Source: DATHZQ01 sp965216945
GTDB lineage: Bacteria; Actinomycetota; Acidimicrobiia; Spongiisociales; UBA5794
DNA: 64,000 nucleotides
Assembly (NCBI GenBank): GCA_965216945.1
Contig: CBDCGU010000003.1
Span: 124,001 to 188,000 of the forward strand
Direction: 5' to 3'
Below the pieces are notes generated by a model. It was not told the origin of the DNA and searched no databases. It saw only the letters and a list, made by a program, of their open reading frames with translations. Positions 8,259 to 16,961 of this stretch are shown one piece after another. The position numbers and the translations under genes are program-made. How positions within the stretch are numbered: the stretch's first letter is position 1; every line of letters begins with the position of its first letter.

Positions 8259-8590
8259 CCGCCGTCGTCGAGCATGCCGACGGTTGGGAGCTCGCCGGGC
8301 ATGAGCGGGTTGGGGCGGTTGCGGTGGAAGCGGGCCAGCGCCTCGGCGTCGCACCGGTAGCAGAGGGTCACCGGACGGGTACCCACGACCGACAGTTGTG
8401 TGCCCCGGCTCTTCTCGAGGATCGCCATCGGAACGGTCTCGACATCGTGACCACCACAGCGAGCACACCGCGGCGCCAGGTCACGCACCCACTCCTCGCC
8501 GCAGGTGGCGCAGGTCATGTCGATGGCGCCGTCGCGGCGGCTCCCCCGCAGATCCTCCGCCTCGCCACACTCGGGGCAGGCGAGATCCAT
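8255..8590 (-). CDS. Small zinc-ribbon protein of unknown function
   Basis: This 111-residue protein has four CxxC-type knuckles: CPEC near the start, CATC, CARC, and a later CYRC. They could build two zinc ribbons, suggesting nucleic-acid or protein binding. No catalytic motif is visible and the family is not recognised. The start ATG 8590 overlaps the aldolase stop by one base (TGATG); a GTG one codon upstream is also possible. It is the last gene of the minus-strand operon that begins with the CoA-binding protein at 10419, so translation is probably coupled to the aldolase. Confidence 0.75.
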   Translation of the reverse strand: MDLACPECGEAEDLRGSRRDGAIDMTCATCGEEWVRDLAPRCARCGGHDVETVPMAILEKSRGTQLSVVGTRPVTLCYRCDAEALARFHRNRPNPLMPGELPTVGMLDDGG

Positions 8591-9228
8591 CACGTTCGCC
8601 TGGCGACGTCCATCGCGGTGCGGACCCGGCGGGCCGTCGCTTCGACGGCGGTCACGGACGGATCGGACAGGACCTCGGCGCCGACGCCAACCGCGGCCGC
8701 TCCCGCCGCCACGTACTCGCCGAGGGTGGCGACGGTCGGCCCGCTCGTCGGCACGAGCGGGATGTGGGGCAACGGGCCGCGAATCTTCCGAAGGAACTCG
8801 GGACCCCCCAACGCCCCCGACGGGAACACCTTGACCATCCGGGCACCGCGGCGATGAGCCATCAGGATCTCGGTCGCCGAGCCGGCACCGGGAACGGCGA
8901 GCATTCCCCTGTCGTGCGCCGCATCGATGACCTCCGTGTCCACCACCGGTGACATGGCGAACCGGCCGCCTGCCGCTGCGACGTCGGCGGCATCATGCGG
9001 GGTGAGTACCGTTCCGGCCCCCACGACCACCCGGTCGTCTTCGGCGAGGGCGGCGATGGCGTCGAGTGCTCCCGGGGTCGTCAAGGTCAGCTCGATCAGC
9101 CGCAGACCTCCCCGGACCGCAGCATCGATCAGATCGAGCACCGGCAGACCGGCACCGAGGCGAACCGCCAGAAACACGCCGTCCTCGAGGACTTCCGCTT
9201 CGGTCTGCGCAATCGGGTCTGTGGACAT
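8590..9228 (-). CDS. eda: KDPG/KHG aldolase
   Basis: This 212-residue class I aldolase cleaves 2-keto-3-deoxy-6-phosphogluconate to pyruvate and glyceraldehyde 3-phosphate, or the related keto-hydroxyglutarate. Family landmarks are LIELTLTTPGA with the catalytic glutamate, VVGAGTVL, the substrate-loop region FAMSPV, and the Schiff-base lysine in MVKVFPSGALGG, followed by PLVPTSGP. No Entner-Doudoroff dehydratase is nearby, so it may serve sugar-acid catabolism from elsewhere in the genome. It sits third in a minus-strand run of four genes. Confidence 0.92.
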   Translation of the reverse strand: MSTDPIAQTEAEVLEDGVFLAVRLGAGLPVLDLIDAAVRGGLRLIELTLTTPGALDAIAALAEDDRVVVGAGTVLTPHDAADVAAAGGRFAMSPVVDTEVIDAAHDRGMLAVPGAGSATEILMAHRRGARMVKVFPSGALGGPEFLRKIRGPLPHIPLVPTSGPTVATLGEYVAAGAAAVGVGAEVLSDPSVTAVEATARRVRTAMDVARRT

Positions 9229-9267
9229 GGAGCGAGTCTCGCTCTCCGGCGACCCGGAGGCAACACG

Positions 9268-10011
9268 TCACACGACGTGACGCCTCAGGAACCCGCACAC
9301 CGCATCCCAAAAGGCCGGATAGGCGTCACGATGTATCGAGTGCGACGCCCCATGGATCGTCAGGGCCTCAACACCGGGAACGCGGGAAGCCATGGCGATG
9401 TCATCGGGCGTGACGATGGCGTCGAGCGACGGGTCGGCGCCGAGGAGCAAGGTCGGCACCCCCAACTCGGCCAGGGCGGAGAACTCGTCGACATCCCCGA
9501 AGCACTCGAACGTCGCTCGGATTGCCCCGGGGCCCACCGCGTGCAGCGAGCGCACCTTGCTCTCGATGTCCCGCTGATGCCAGCCCGGATTGACAGCGGC
9601 GATCGCTTCCACCGTGACCGGTACTGCGAACTCCTGGACCAGCCAATCCAAGAACTCGGGACTGGCCCGGAAACGCAGCGCCGGATCCTCGAGCACGATC
9701 GACCTTGCGAACGCCGCATCGGCCACCTGGGCGACGACCGCAACCAACCCACCGAGCGAATGCCCGAGCACCAGGTCCCATTCCCCACCGAGCGCAAGGA
9801 CATCGTCGCGATAGGAGGTCAGCGACCAGTCATCGTCGCGAGGGCTGGCCCCGTGGCCTCGCAAATCGGGTGCGGTAGCGGTGAATCCGAGAGCCGCCAG
9901 ATCGGGCCCAAGCCGCCACCACACCTCAGCGCTCGACGAGGCACCGTGAATCAGCAGCGCCCGATGCGGGCCGTCGCCCCAGCGGGTCGTCTCGAGGCCG
10001 AGCGCAGGCAC
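9268..10011 (-). CDS. Alpha/beta hydrolase
   Basis: This 247-residue cytosolic hydrolase of the alpha/beta fold has the LLIHGASSSAEVW oxyanion strand, the PDLRGHG turn, nucleophile serine in LVLGHSLGG, aspartate near LLLGADPSLDA, and histidine in IHGASHSIHRD. No signal peptide is present. The substrate cannot be predicted; esters, epoxides or C-C bonds are all possible in this family. It lies 3 bases after the CoA-binding protein gene and 39 bases before the aldolase, in one transcription unit. Confidence 0.85.
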   Translation of the reverse strand: MPALGLETTRWGDGPHRALLIHGASSSAEVWWRLGPDLAALGFTATAPDLRGHGASPRDDDWSLTSYRDDVLALGGEWDLVLGHSLGGLVAVVAQVADAAFARSIVLEDPALRFRASPEFLDWLVQEFAVPVTVEAIAAVNPGWHQRDIESKVRSLHAVGPGAIRATFECFGDVDEFSALAELGVPTLLLGADPSLDAIVTPDDIAMASRVPGVEALTIHGASHSIHRDAYPAFWDAVCGFLRRHVV

Positions 10012-10014
10012 GGA

Positions 10015-10419
10015 TCAGTGAGCGGCGGTGCGGTGTCGGGAACGCACCATGATGCAGGCGTTCGCCAGGTAGGTGAACCCGTTGGCGTCGAGGTAGTCGA
10101 TCACCTCGGCTCCACCGGCGCCGGGCTGAATCCATGCGTTCATGATTCCCTGTCGCTTGGCGTCCGCCAGCACCCGCATCGTCTGATCGGGTGGTACCAC
10201 GACATTGACGATGGTGGGGCGTTCGGGCAAGTCTGCCAGCGTGGCGAAGGTGGGGTCGCCGTCGACCGACGAACGGTTCGGGTTGACCGGAAACACCTTG
10301 AACCCCTTTTGCTTGAGGTCCCGGTAGATCACCGATCCGTACTTGCCGGGGTCGTCGGTCGCACCGACCACCGCCACGGTCGTGTCGTCGTCCATCAACA
10401 AGGATGCAATGTCGCTCAT
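10015..10419 (-). CDS. CoA-binding protein (YccU-like)
   Basis: This 134-residue single Rossmann-type domain belongs to the CoA_binding_2 family. VAVVGATDDPGKYGS forms the nucleotide loop, followed by FPVNPNR, the long central strand IVNVVVPPDQT, and WIQPGAGG near the C-terminal third. These proteins bind coenzyme A-type nucleotides; their role is poorly known. A GGAGGGCC sequence ends directly before the ATG at 10419. It is the first gene of a four-gene operon, and the divergent region to 10585 should carry its promoter. Confidence 0.85.
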   Translation of the reverse strand: MSDIASLLMDDDTTVAVVGATDDPGKYGSVIYRDLKQKGFKVFPVNPNRSSVDGDPTFATLADLPERPTIVNVVVPPDQTMRVLADAKRQGIMNAWIQPGAGGAEVIDYLDANGFTYLANACIMVRSRHRTAAH

Positions 10420-10505
10420 GGCCCTCCGAAGTGTCGCTCCACGGTAGAGCGCAGCCCGCCACTACGGAGACGCATCGAGTGTCGGGGCCGGGACACTGTC
10501 CAAAC

Positions 10506-10519
10506 GTCACGGCGGTGAC
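10506..10519. promoter_or_regulatory. Inverted repeat in the divergent promoter region
   Basis: GTCAC-GGCG-GTGAC is a perfect 5+5 inverted repeat in the 165-base space between the CoA-binding gene and the membrane-protein pair. Its position would suit an operator for either direction. No regulator can be assigned. Confidence 0.3.
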
Positions 10520-10584
10520 ATTCGAACATCGATCGGTCCCGAGAGCCGTTGCGCGAAAGGAGACGCCGTTGGAAAGGAGACACC

Positions 10585-11541
10585 ATGACGGCTCGCCTTG
10601 CAACACTCACCCGACCTCCCGCCGGGGCCGACTACCGGTCGAGAACGCGACACCGCAACGTCGGCTTCGCCCTGGCCGTGGTCGGTGTCATGCTCGCCGT
10701 GGTCACGCTGATTGCGAACATCGTTGCGGGCAACGACCTGACAAACGACGCGGCCGGGGCTGCCACGACGCTTGCGTGGTCCTTCGGCCTGACAACACTC
10801 GGCTTCGGCACGATCAAGTTCGGAATCGCCGTGATCCTGATCGGCATCCTCGTGCGGCTGTGGCTGCGGGTCGACAGCGTGAAGGCGGCGCTGCCCGAGC
10901 TACGTCCTGCCGGCAGCAGCGAATCCATCACCACGGGGGTCATCAAAACGGCCTTCGGGCCCGCCGTTGGCTCGGCAACCGCACCCGGCCCGCTCCCGAT
11001 CCATCGCATGGCGCGCACGATGTGGGCGCCGATGCTCGTCATGGGTGCGATGGCGTTGCTCGCCGGAACCGTCGTTGCGTTCGTGTGGTCCGCCAGCGCC
11101 GGCAGTGGGAGCGCAGACACCGTGCATTCCTCGAGCGCATGGACCCAGGGTCTGCAGTTCCTCGGCGAGGGGATGCTGCTCGCCGGGATCTCGTTCCTGC
11201 TGGGGTCGATCCTGGCGTCGCTCCGCGAGGGTGGCGGCCGGGTTCAAGAATCGCTCGGCATCACGGTCAAGACGTTGAAGATGCCTACGACGGCCAAGGT
11301 GTTCGTCGCTCTGATGATGCTCGGACTGATGGTGTCCATCGCCCAGTTCGTGCTCTACATCGTCGCGGCGGGTGCCGGCTCTGCAGAGTCGTTTGCGGCG
11401 TGGAGCGCCTGGCTGGGGCCGTTCCGTGAGCTGGGTCTCGGGCTCCTGCTCGCCGGCATCGTGATGGCCCTCGTGACGATCGGGAACGTCCTCGGATTCC
11501 AGTTCGACCGCATCAAGGAGATCATCGCCTCGGGGCGGTGA
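10585..11541 (+). CDS. Polytopic membrane protein, paralogue 1
   Basis: This 318-residue membrane protein has about six hydrophobic segments. It starts with a single helix (FALAVVGVMLAVVTLIANIV) and a second at about 75-95. A cytosolic stretch follows, then MWAPMLVMGAMALLAGTVVAFVW and further helices. A conserved loop reads REGGGRVQESLG, then VKTLKMPTTAKVF. The downstream gene encodes a shorter protein with the same loop and the helices after it, so the two are paralogues. ATG 10585 follows AAAGGAGA at a good distance, better than the upstream in-frame codon at 10549. No domain of known function is recognised. Confidence 0.85.
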   Translation: MTARLATLTRPPAGADYRSRTRHRNVGFALAVVGVMLAVVTLIANIVAGNDLTNDAAGAATTLAWSFGLTTLGFGTIKFGIAVILIGILVRLWLRVDSVKAALPELRPAGSSESITTGVIKTAFGPAVGSATAPGPLPIHRMARTMWAPMLVMGAMALLAGTVVAFVWSASAGSGSADTVHSSSAWTQGLQFLGEGMLLAGISFLLGSILASLREGGGRVQESLGITVKTLKMPTTAKVFVALMMLGLMVSIAQFVLYIVAAGAGSAESFAAWSAWLGPFRELGLGLLLAGIVMALVTIGNVLGFQFDRIKEIIASGR

Positions 11542-11557
11542 GTTGGGAGCACGCATC

Positions 11558-12178
11558 ATGACAAACACACTCACGAACCAAGAGTTCAACGTCGAGACCA
11601 CGAACCGCGGGCCCGGCTACAACGCCCCGCAGAAGATGGGCCGGAGGTTGTGGGCGCCCATGTGGGCGATGGCCCTCATGGCTTTTGCGGTCGGGTTCAT
11701 CCTCGCTGTCGTGCGGGCCAACGAGATCAGCGGCGGTGGGGCCGAGGAGACGATCGTGAGGCTGAGCCACCTGGTCCCCGGCTTCATGTTCCTCGGATTC
11801 ATGTCCGTGTTCGCCGCCGTCTCGTTTGCCATCGCACGCATCCTGGGTGCGTTCCGCCGTGGTGGCGGGGAGGTCCAGGAGACTGCCGGCGGCCAGGTGC
11901 AGACCCTGAAGATGCCGGCAACGGCGAAGATCTTCATGGCCTTCATGATGATGGGGATGATGGCGATCCTGGTCCCCGTGATCATCCATTTCGTGGTGGC
12001 AGCCGGGGTCGACGCCGGTAGCGATTTCGTGCGCATCGAGCAGATCGCCATCTGGTTGGAAGGCGTTCGCCGGCTGGGTGTTGCGATGTACCTGTTCGGC
12101 ATCGCATTCGGGCTCGGCACGATCATCCAAGTGCTGCGCTTCCAGTCGCAGCGGATTCGTCAGCTCGCTGCCCAGTAG
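11558..12178 (+). CDS. Polytopic membrane protein, paralogue 2
   Basis: This 206-residue protein aligns with the C-terminal two thirds of the preceding gene product. It shares LWAPMWAMALMAFAVGF, RRGGGEVQETAG, VQTLKMPATAKIF and four helices, ending in FGLGTIIQVLRFQSQRIRQL, the counterpart of VTIGNVLGFQFDRIKEI. The first gene adds two extra N-terminal helices. ATG 11558 lies 16 bases after the upstream stop, so the pair is co-transcribed and may form a hetero-oligomer. The function is unknown. A hairpin at 12199-12225 closes the unit. Confidence 0.85.
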   Translation: MTNTLTNQEFNVETTNRGPGYNAPQKMGRRLWAPMWAMALMAFAVGFILAVVRANEISGGGAEETIVRLSHLVPGFMFLGFMSVFAAVSFAIARILGAFRRGGGEVQETAGGQVQTLKMPATAKIFMAFMMMGMMAILVPVIIHFVVAAGVDAGSDFVRIEQIAIWLEGVRRLGVAMYLFGIAFGLGTIIQVLRFQSQRIRQLAAQ

Positions 12179-12198
12179 TCGGGGTCACGAGACCCATG

Positions 12199-12225
12199 AA
12201 GTGGGGCGCCCTGCGGTGCCCACTT
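12199..12225. terminator. Hairpin terminator between convergent genes
   Basis: AAGTGGG pairs with CCCACTT, and the stem continues inward through GCGCC/GGTGC with a bulge. It lies just after the membrane-protein pair and before the end of the converging small membrane gene. Confidence 0.5.
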
Positions 12226-12247
12226 CCGTGTGAACGATACGGCCCTG

Positions 12248-12517
12248 TCAACGATACGGCGGTTCGGGCAACTCGGCGGCCGCCTCGTCAAGCAGCTCAT
12301 CGGGCTCGTCCGGGGCTCCGAGCGATGAATCCGGCTTGGGTGTCCGCTGCGTGAACATCGAGGCCAGCATGGCCACCCCGCCGACGATGAGGACCACCGG
12401 CCACACCCATCGGGCATCCAGCACGTCCAGATCGTCCACGAAGAGCACGGTGAGCGCCGCCGCGGTGAACACCAGCCCGAAGAAGAACGAAATCGGGTCG
12501 AATCTGTGTTGTTTCAT
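12248..12517 (-). CDS. Small two-helix membrane protein
   Basis: This 89-residue protein has two transmembrane helices (FFFGLVFTAAALTVLFV and VWPVVLIVGGVAMLASMF) and an acidic tail rich in Glu, Asp and Pro. The pattern matches small unknown proteins encoded next to PspC/LiaF-like genes in actinobacteria. Its ATG is 8 bases after the stop of the PspC-LiaF gene, so the two form an operon. A helper role in envelope-stress sensing is inferred from context alone. Confidence 0.75.
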   Translation of the reverse strand: MKQHRFDPISFFFGLVFTAAALTVLFVDDLDVLDARWVWPVVLIVGGVAMLASMFTQRTPKPDSSLGAPDEPDELLDEAAAELPEPPYR

Positions 12518-12525
12518 CTCGTCTC

Positions 12526-13701
12526 CTATCGGGTGCCGGTGATCTGGATCGCTCCGATTCCGACCTCGAGGTCGAGCACGAGATCGATTTCGCCATCGCC
12601 ATTGCCGACGACAAAGCGATCGTCGACCCCGACACCGCCTTCCTCGCTGCCGAAGATGTCGAGTGCCCCGATGCCGACCCCGGCGGACACCTCGACGTCC
12701 ATGGCGGCCGGCAGACGTACGATCATCTCGCCGATACCGAGCTCGGCCGTGACCGGTGTCACCGATTCGACCCCGGTCAATCCGCGGAGATCCAGGGTCA
12801 TCTGGCCTCCCGACAGCTCGTAGCTGGACCGCAGCTCGCCGGCGTCGGCCGGTGTGAACCGTCGGTCGCCCCACTCGCCGGCGAAGGGCACACGAACCGC
12901 GGCGGTGACCAGCAGCACGGGGAGAAGCAGGAGCCCGATGGCGATCAGCCCGCGGGCTCGTCCGACGAGACTGCCGACGAGCAATCCCAGACCGAGTACG
13001 AGCACACCGGCGGCGACGTAGTGCCGGGCGCCGGGATCGATCACGTCCAGGTTGTCGAGTAGCGCCATGCCGCCGACGACGATGAGGGCCGAGGCCACGA
13101 CGATGCGACCGAGGTAGGACGGCTCGCGAGGTGGAAGCGGCTCCACCGGCCGCTGCAGCGAGCGACCGTCTGCGACCACCGGGGGCGGTGATGCGGCGAG
13201 CGGTTCGGCGCCCTCCGATGGCACGGCCGGCTCGTCGTCGGTGTCAGTGGTGTGTGGTGCCGTGGCGACGCCGTCGGGCTCGGTTCCCTCGGGCGATGCC
13301 GGCAGATCGGGTCCGAGCCTGCCCCGGTAGAGCAGGACGCCCGCGAGGAAGAGTCCTCCTGCCAGCACCAACTCGACACGGACGACGTTGGTGGCGCCGA
13401 GGAGGATCATCCCGGCCAGGATGATGAGCCCGACGCCGATCCAGGCCGTGGAGCCCTCGAGATCGCCGATCCAGCGCTCCGCGATGGCGGTCGGCTGTCC
13501 TTCCTCACGGATCGCAAGCCATCCCACGATGTAGAGCAGCACACCAAGGCCGCCGAAGAACGAGAGGAAGACGAATCCGACTCGCACCCAGCCGGTGCCG
13601 ATGCCGAACCGGTGGGCGAGACCCGAGCCGACACCGGCGATCACGCGGTCGTCGCGGGGACGCACGAGGGCCGGGGGTCGTTGTTGCATGGTGCTGTTCA
13701 T
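12526..13701 (-). CDS. PspC-domain / LiaF-like envelope-stress protein
   Basis: This 391-residue membrane protein has a PspC domain at residues 8-70 (DDRVIAGVGSGLAHRFGIGTGWVRVGFVFLS). Then come about four helices split by a Pro/Glu-rich linker around 140-190. The C-terminal 110 residues resemble the beta-rich LiaF/DUF1707-associated domain (repeated short strands around LGIGEMIVRLPAAMDVEVSAGVGIGALDIFG). PspC and LiaF proteins report cell-membrane stress to a sensor kinase. The gene is divergent from a kinase that carries its own PspC domain, and probably tunes it. Confidence 0.85.
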   Translation of the reverse strand: MNSTMQQRPPALVRPRDDRVIAGVGSGLAHRFGIGTGWVRVGFVFLSFFGGLGVLLYIVGWLAIREEGQPTAIAERWIGDLEGSTAWIGVGLIILAGMILLGATNVVRVELVLAGGLFLAGVLLYRGRLGPDLPASPEGTEPDGVATAPHTTDTDDEPAVPSEGAEPLAASPPPVVADGRSLQRPVEPLPPREPSYLGRIVVASALIVVGGMALLDNLDVIDPGARHYVAAGVLVLGLGLLVGSLVGRARGLIAIGLLLLPVLLVTAAVRVPFAGEWGDRRFTPADAGELRSSYELSGGQMTLDLRGLTGVESVTPVTAELGIGEMIVRLPAAMDVEVSAGVGIGALDIFGSEEGGVGVDDRFVVGNGDGEIDLVLDLEVGIGAIQITGTR

Positions 13702-13832
13702 GATGCCTCATGGTCGCCCCGGCTCGTGCTCGGCGCCATTGGGAATCACCCTGAGATGACCCTGAGGCGGACCGTGTCCCTGTCGGGTGATCCCCGGTTG
13801 TGTGGGCTGGTGGGCTGTGACAACATCGATAC

Positions 13833-15056
13833 GTGGTCACGACCAACACCTCGCTACCTGCGGTGGATAACGCCGCCGACGATCCCTGGAGCCGGCTGCG
13901 CACCTGGCTGATTCGTAGCTCGGACGACAGGGTCATCGCCGGTGTCGCCGGCGGGCTCGCCGCCCGGCTTCGCATCGGCTCCCCCTATGCCAGGGCAGCT
14001 TTCGTGGTGCTGTTGCTCACCGGTGGTGTCGGCGCCGTCGTCTACCTGGTTGCCTGGATGCTGGCGGGCCCGGCAACACCCACCGCCCAGGTCCCCCGCG
14101 ACCTCGATCGGCGGCGCCAGGCGGGGTTGGCTCTGTTCATGCTCGGTGGCTTGATCGGGCTACGCGGTCTCGATCTCTGGATCGGCGACGTCGAAGTGTG
14201 GTCGGCGACGCTCGTGGCGTTCGGGGTCGCCGCCATCTGGGACCGAACCGAGCGTACCGAGCCGGGAACGACCCACGCCCTCGCCACCGCCTCGCCGGGC
14301 AGGGCCCGCATCGTGGTGGGTGCAGCGCTCATGCTGGCTGGATTGGCGGTGTTCGGCGGGAGTCTGCAGTCGATGCGCCAGCTCGGCCCGGTGGTGCTCG
14401 CCGTGGGTATCACCGCAGCCGGTTTCATGCTCATCTTCGGACCGTGGGTGGTACGGCTGGCGGGCGACCTCGCCGCCGAGCGGCGCGACCGCATTCGTTC
14501 GGAGGAACGCTCCGACATGGCGGCCCACCTCCACGATTCCGTGCTCCAGACCCTGGCGCTGATCCAGCGCAGCGACGATCCCAAGAAGATGGTGACCCTG
14601 GCCCGCAGCCAGGAGCGCGAGCTACGCACCTGGTTGTACGGCCAGGACCGCACCGTGGGAAAGACCTCGTTGTCGGCGGCGCTCGAAGCCGCCGCCGATC
14701 GCGTGGAGCAGGCGCATGACGTGCCGGTCGAGGTGGTCGTCGTCAACGACGTGCCAGTGACGACCAGTGGGTTCGAAGCACTGGTGAAGGCAGCCGCAGA
14801 AGCCATGAACAACGCAGCAAGGCACTCGGGGGCCAAGCGCGTATCGGTGTACGCAGAAGCCCTGAACGGACTCGTCGATGTCTACGTGTCGGACCAGGGT
14901 GACGGGTTCGACATGGACGACATACCGGCCGATCGGCACGGAGTCCGTGAGTCCATCGTCGGTCGCATGAGCCGCCATGGCGGCACGGCCACGATCCACT
15001 CCGAGCCCGGTGAAGGAACCGAGGTTCATCTCGAAATGCCCATGGAGGTTGCCTGA
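13833..15056 (+). CDS. PspC-domain sensor histidine kinase
   Basis: This 407-residue kinase has an N-terminal PspC domain (DDRVIAGVAGGLAARLRIGSPYARAAFVVLLL) at about 30-75. Several transmembrane helices follow, then a HisKA_3-type dimerisation segment with the phospho-accepting histidine in MAAHLHDSVLQTLALI near residue 233. The HATPase_c domain has NAARHSGAKRV (N box) and SDQGDGFDMDD (G box). It should phosphorylate the LuxR-type regulator encoded next, with which it overlaps by one base (TGATG). GTG 13833 is the chosen start. The kinase shares its PspC domain with the divergent LiaF-like protein. Confidence 0.92.
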   Translation: MVTTNTSLPAVDNAADDPWSRLRTWLIRSSDDRVIAGVAGGLAARLRIGSPYARAAFVVLLLTGGVGAVVYLVAWMLAGPATPTAQVPRDLDRRRQAGLALFMLGGLIGLRGLDLWIGDVEVWSATLVAFGVAAIWDRTERTEPGTTHALATASPGRARIVVGAALMLAGLAVFGGSLQSMRQLGPVVLAVGITAAGFMLIFGPWVVRLAGDLAAERRDRIRSEERSDMAAHLHDSVLQTLALIQRSDDPKKMVTLARSQERELRTWLYGQDRTVGKTSLSAALEAAADRVEQAHDVPVEVVVVNDVPVTTSGFEALVKAAAEAMNNAARHSGAKRVSVYAEALNGLVDVYVSDQGDGFDMDDIPADRHGVRESIVGRMSRHGGTATIHSEPGEGTEVHLEMPMEVA

Positions 15057-15700
15057 TGGCGAAGGTGCGCGTTTTTCTCGTCGACGATCACGAGCTGTTC
15101 CTCTCGGGTGTCAAGGCCGAGCTGGCCGACAACGAAGGTTTCGAGATCATCGGATCGGCACACGACGTCGATGACGCCATCGCCGCGATCCGCCGTGCCG
15201 GCCCCGACATCGTGCTCGTCGATGTCCACATGCCCGGCGGCGGCGGTCTTGCGGTCATCGAGAACGTGGCAGAGACACATCCCGACGTCAGGTTCTTGGT
15301 GTTGTCGGTCTCCGATGCGCCCGAGGACGTGATCGCCATGATCCGTGCCGGCGCCCGTGGCTACGTCACCAAGTCGATCGGGCCCGACGAGCTCGTCGAC
15401 GCCATCAGCCGCACCGCCGAGGGCGATGCGGTGTTCTCGCCCCGCCTCGCCGGATTCGTTCTCGACGCCTTTGCCGGTGCCCTCCCCAAGCCGGACGACC
15501 CCGAGCTCGACCAGCTCACGCCGCGGGAACAGGAGGTGCTGCGGCAGATCGCCCGCGGCTACACCTACAAGCAGGTGGCCCGCCGCCTCTCCATCTCGGT
15601 CAAGACGGTGGAGACTCATGTGTCGGCCGTGCTCCGCAAACTCCAGCTCTCCAGCCGTCACGAGCTGGCCCGATGGGCCAGCGACCGGCGCATCGTCTGA
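15056..15700 (+). CDS. LuxR-family response regulator (NarL type)
   Basis: This 214-residue regulator has a receiver domain with FLVDDHELF, phospho-acceptor aspartate in IVLVDVHMPG (about residue 56), the conserved Ser/Thr region, and lysine in GYVTKSIGPDEL. The C-terminal LuxR helix-turn-helix reads LTPREQEVLRQIARGYTYKQVARRL and VKTVETHVSAVLRKL. It is coupled to the PspC kinase by a one-base overlap. Likely targets are the kinase operon itself and the divergent PspC/LiaF operon, by analogy with LiaRS-type systems. Confidence 0.95.
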   Translation: MAKVRVFLVDDHELFLSGVKAELADNEGFEIIGSAHDVDDAIAAIRRAGPDIVLVDVHMPGGGGLAVIENVAETHPDVRFLVLSVSDAPEDVIAMIRAGARGYVTKSIGPDELVDAISRTAEGDAVFSPRLAGFVLDAFAGALPKPDDPELDQLTPREQEVLRQIARGYTYKQVARRLSISVKTVETHVSAVLRKLQLSSRHELARWASDRRIV

Positions 15701-15770
15701 GGACGCCCACCCCAGGACCCACCCCAGCTCCGCCGGCGGTGGCGGCCGTAGACTCCGGTGCGGAGGTGAC

Positions 15771-16961
15771 ATGAACAAGACGTTCCTGGAGCAACTGGCC
15801 GCCCAGACCGAGGAGTTGCGCGAGACGGGTCTCTACAAGGCAGAGCGGATCATCGCCTCCCAGCAGGATGCCGTCATCACCCTCGACGACGGCAGCGAGG
15901 TGATCAATCTCTGCGCCAACAACTATCTCGGCCTCGCCAACGACCCCACCCTCATGGACGCGGCGCAGCGTGCGATCGACCGCTACGGGTACGGAATGGC
16001 CTCGGTCCGCTTCATCTGTGGCACGCAGACGGTGCACCGCGAGCTCGAGGAAGCCCTCAGCCGCTTTCTTCGCACCGAAGACACGATCCTGTACTCCTCG
16101 TGCTTCGACGCCAACGGCGGGCTCTTCGAGACACTTCTCAGCGAAGAGGATGCCGTCATCTCCGACTCGCTGAACCACGCGTCGATCATCGACGGCATCC
16201 GCCTCTCCAAGGCGCGGCGCCTCCGGTACGCCAACAACGACATGGACGATCTGGCCAGTCAGCTGGAGGCGGCGGCCGACGCTCGCTTCAAGCTCATCGC
16301 CACGGACGGCGTCTTCTCCATGGACGGGATCATCGCCAACCTGCCCGGCATCTGCGACCTGGCGGAGGCCCACGACGCCCTCGTGATGGTCGACGACTCC
16401 CACGCAGTGGGATTCATCGGAGAGCACGGCGGCGGCACTCCGGACCACTGGGGCGTCACCGATCGGGTCGATATCGTCACCGGAACCCTGGGCAAGGCGC
16501 TCGGCGGGGCCTCCGGCGGTTACACCTCCGGCCGCAAGGAGATCGTGGAGTGGCTGCGGCAGCGCTCGCGCCCGTATCTGTTCTCCAACACGCTCGCTCC
16601 GGTCATCGCGGCGACATCGCTCACCACACTGGAGATCCTCGAAGCGTCGAGCGAGCTTCGCACCAAGCTGGCAGACAACTCCGAGTACTTCCGCACGAAG
16701 ATGACCGAAGCGGGATTCACACTCGCCGGCGCCGGTCATCCCATCATCCCGGTGATGCTGGGTGACGCCAAGCTGGCGACGGCGATGGCGGACCGCCTCC
16801 TCGATCTCGGCATCTACGTGATCGGGTTCTCCTTCCCCGTCGTCCCCCGCGGCCAGGCTCGAATCCGAACGCAGATGTCGGCCGCACACGACACCGGCCA
16901 TCTCGACCGCGCCATCGAGGCGTTCGCATCTGTGGGCCGTGATCTCGGCGTCGTTGCATGA
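15771..16961 (+). CDS. kbl: Glycine C-acetyltransferase (2-amino-3-ketobutyrate CoA ligase)
   Basis: This 396-residue PLP enzyme of the alpha-oxoamine synthase family splits 2-amino-3-ketobutyrate with CoA into glycine and acetyl-CoA. Landmarks are NLCANNYLGLA, SVRFICGTQTVHRELE, the substrate-site DSLNHASIIDGIR, VDDSHAVGFIG, and the PLP lysine in GTLGKALGGASGGY near residue 242. GGAGGTGAC lies directly upstream of ATG 15771. Its last four bases overlap tdh, so the threonine degradation pathway is encoded as one unit. Confidence 0.97.
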   Translation: MNKTFLEQLAAQTEELRETGLYKAERIIASQQDAVITLDDGSEVINLCANNYLGLANDPTLMDAAQRAIDRYGYGMASVRFICGTQTVHRELEEALSRFLRTEDTILYSSCFDANGGLFETLLSEEDAVISDSLNHASIIDGIRLSKARRLRYANNDMDDLASQLEAAADARFKLIATDGVFSMDGIIANLPGICDLAEAHDALVMVDDSHAVGFIGEHGGGTPDHWGVTDRVDIVTGTLGKALGGASGGYTSGRKEIVEWLRQRSRPYLFSNTLAPVIAATSLTTLEILEASSELRTKLADNSEYFRTKMTEAGFTLAGAGHPIIPVMLGDAKLATAMADRLLDLGIYVIGFSFPVVPRGQARIRTQMSAAHDTGHLDRAIEAFASVGRDLGVVA

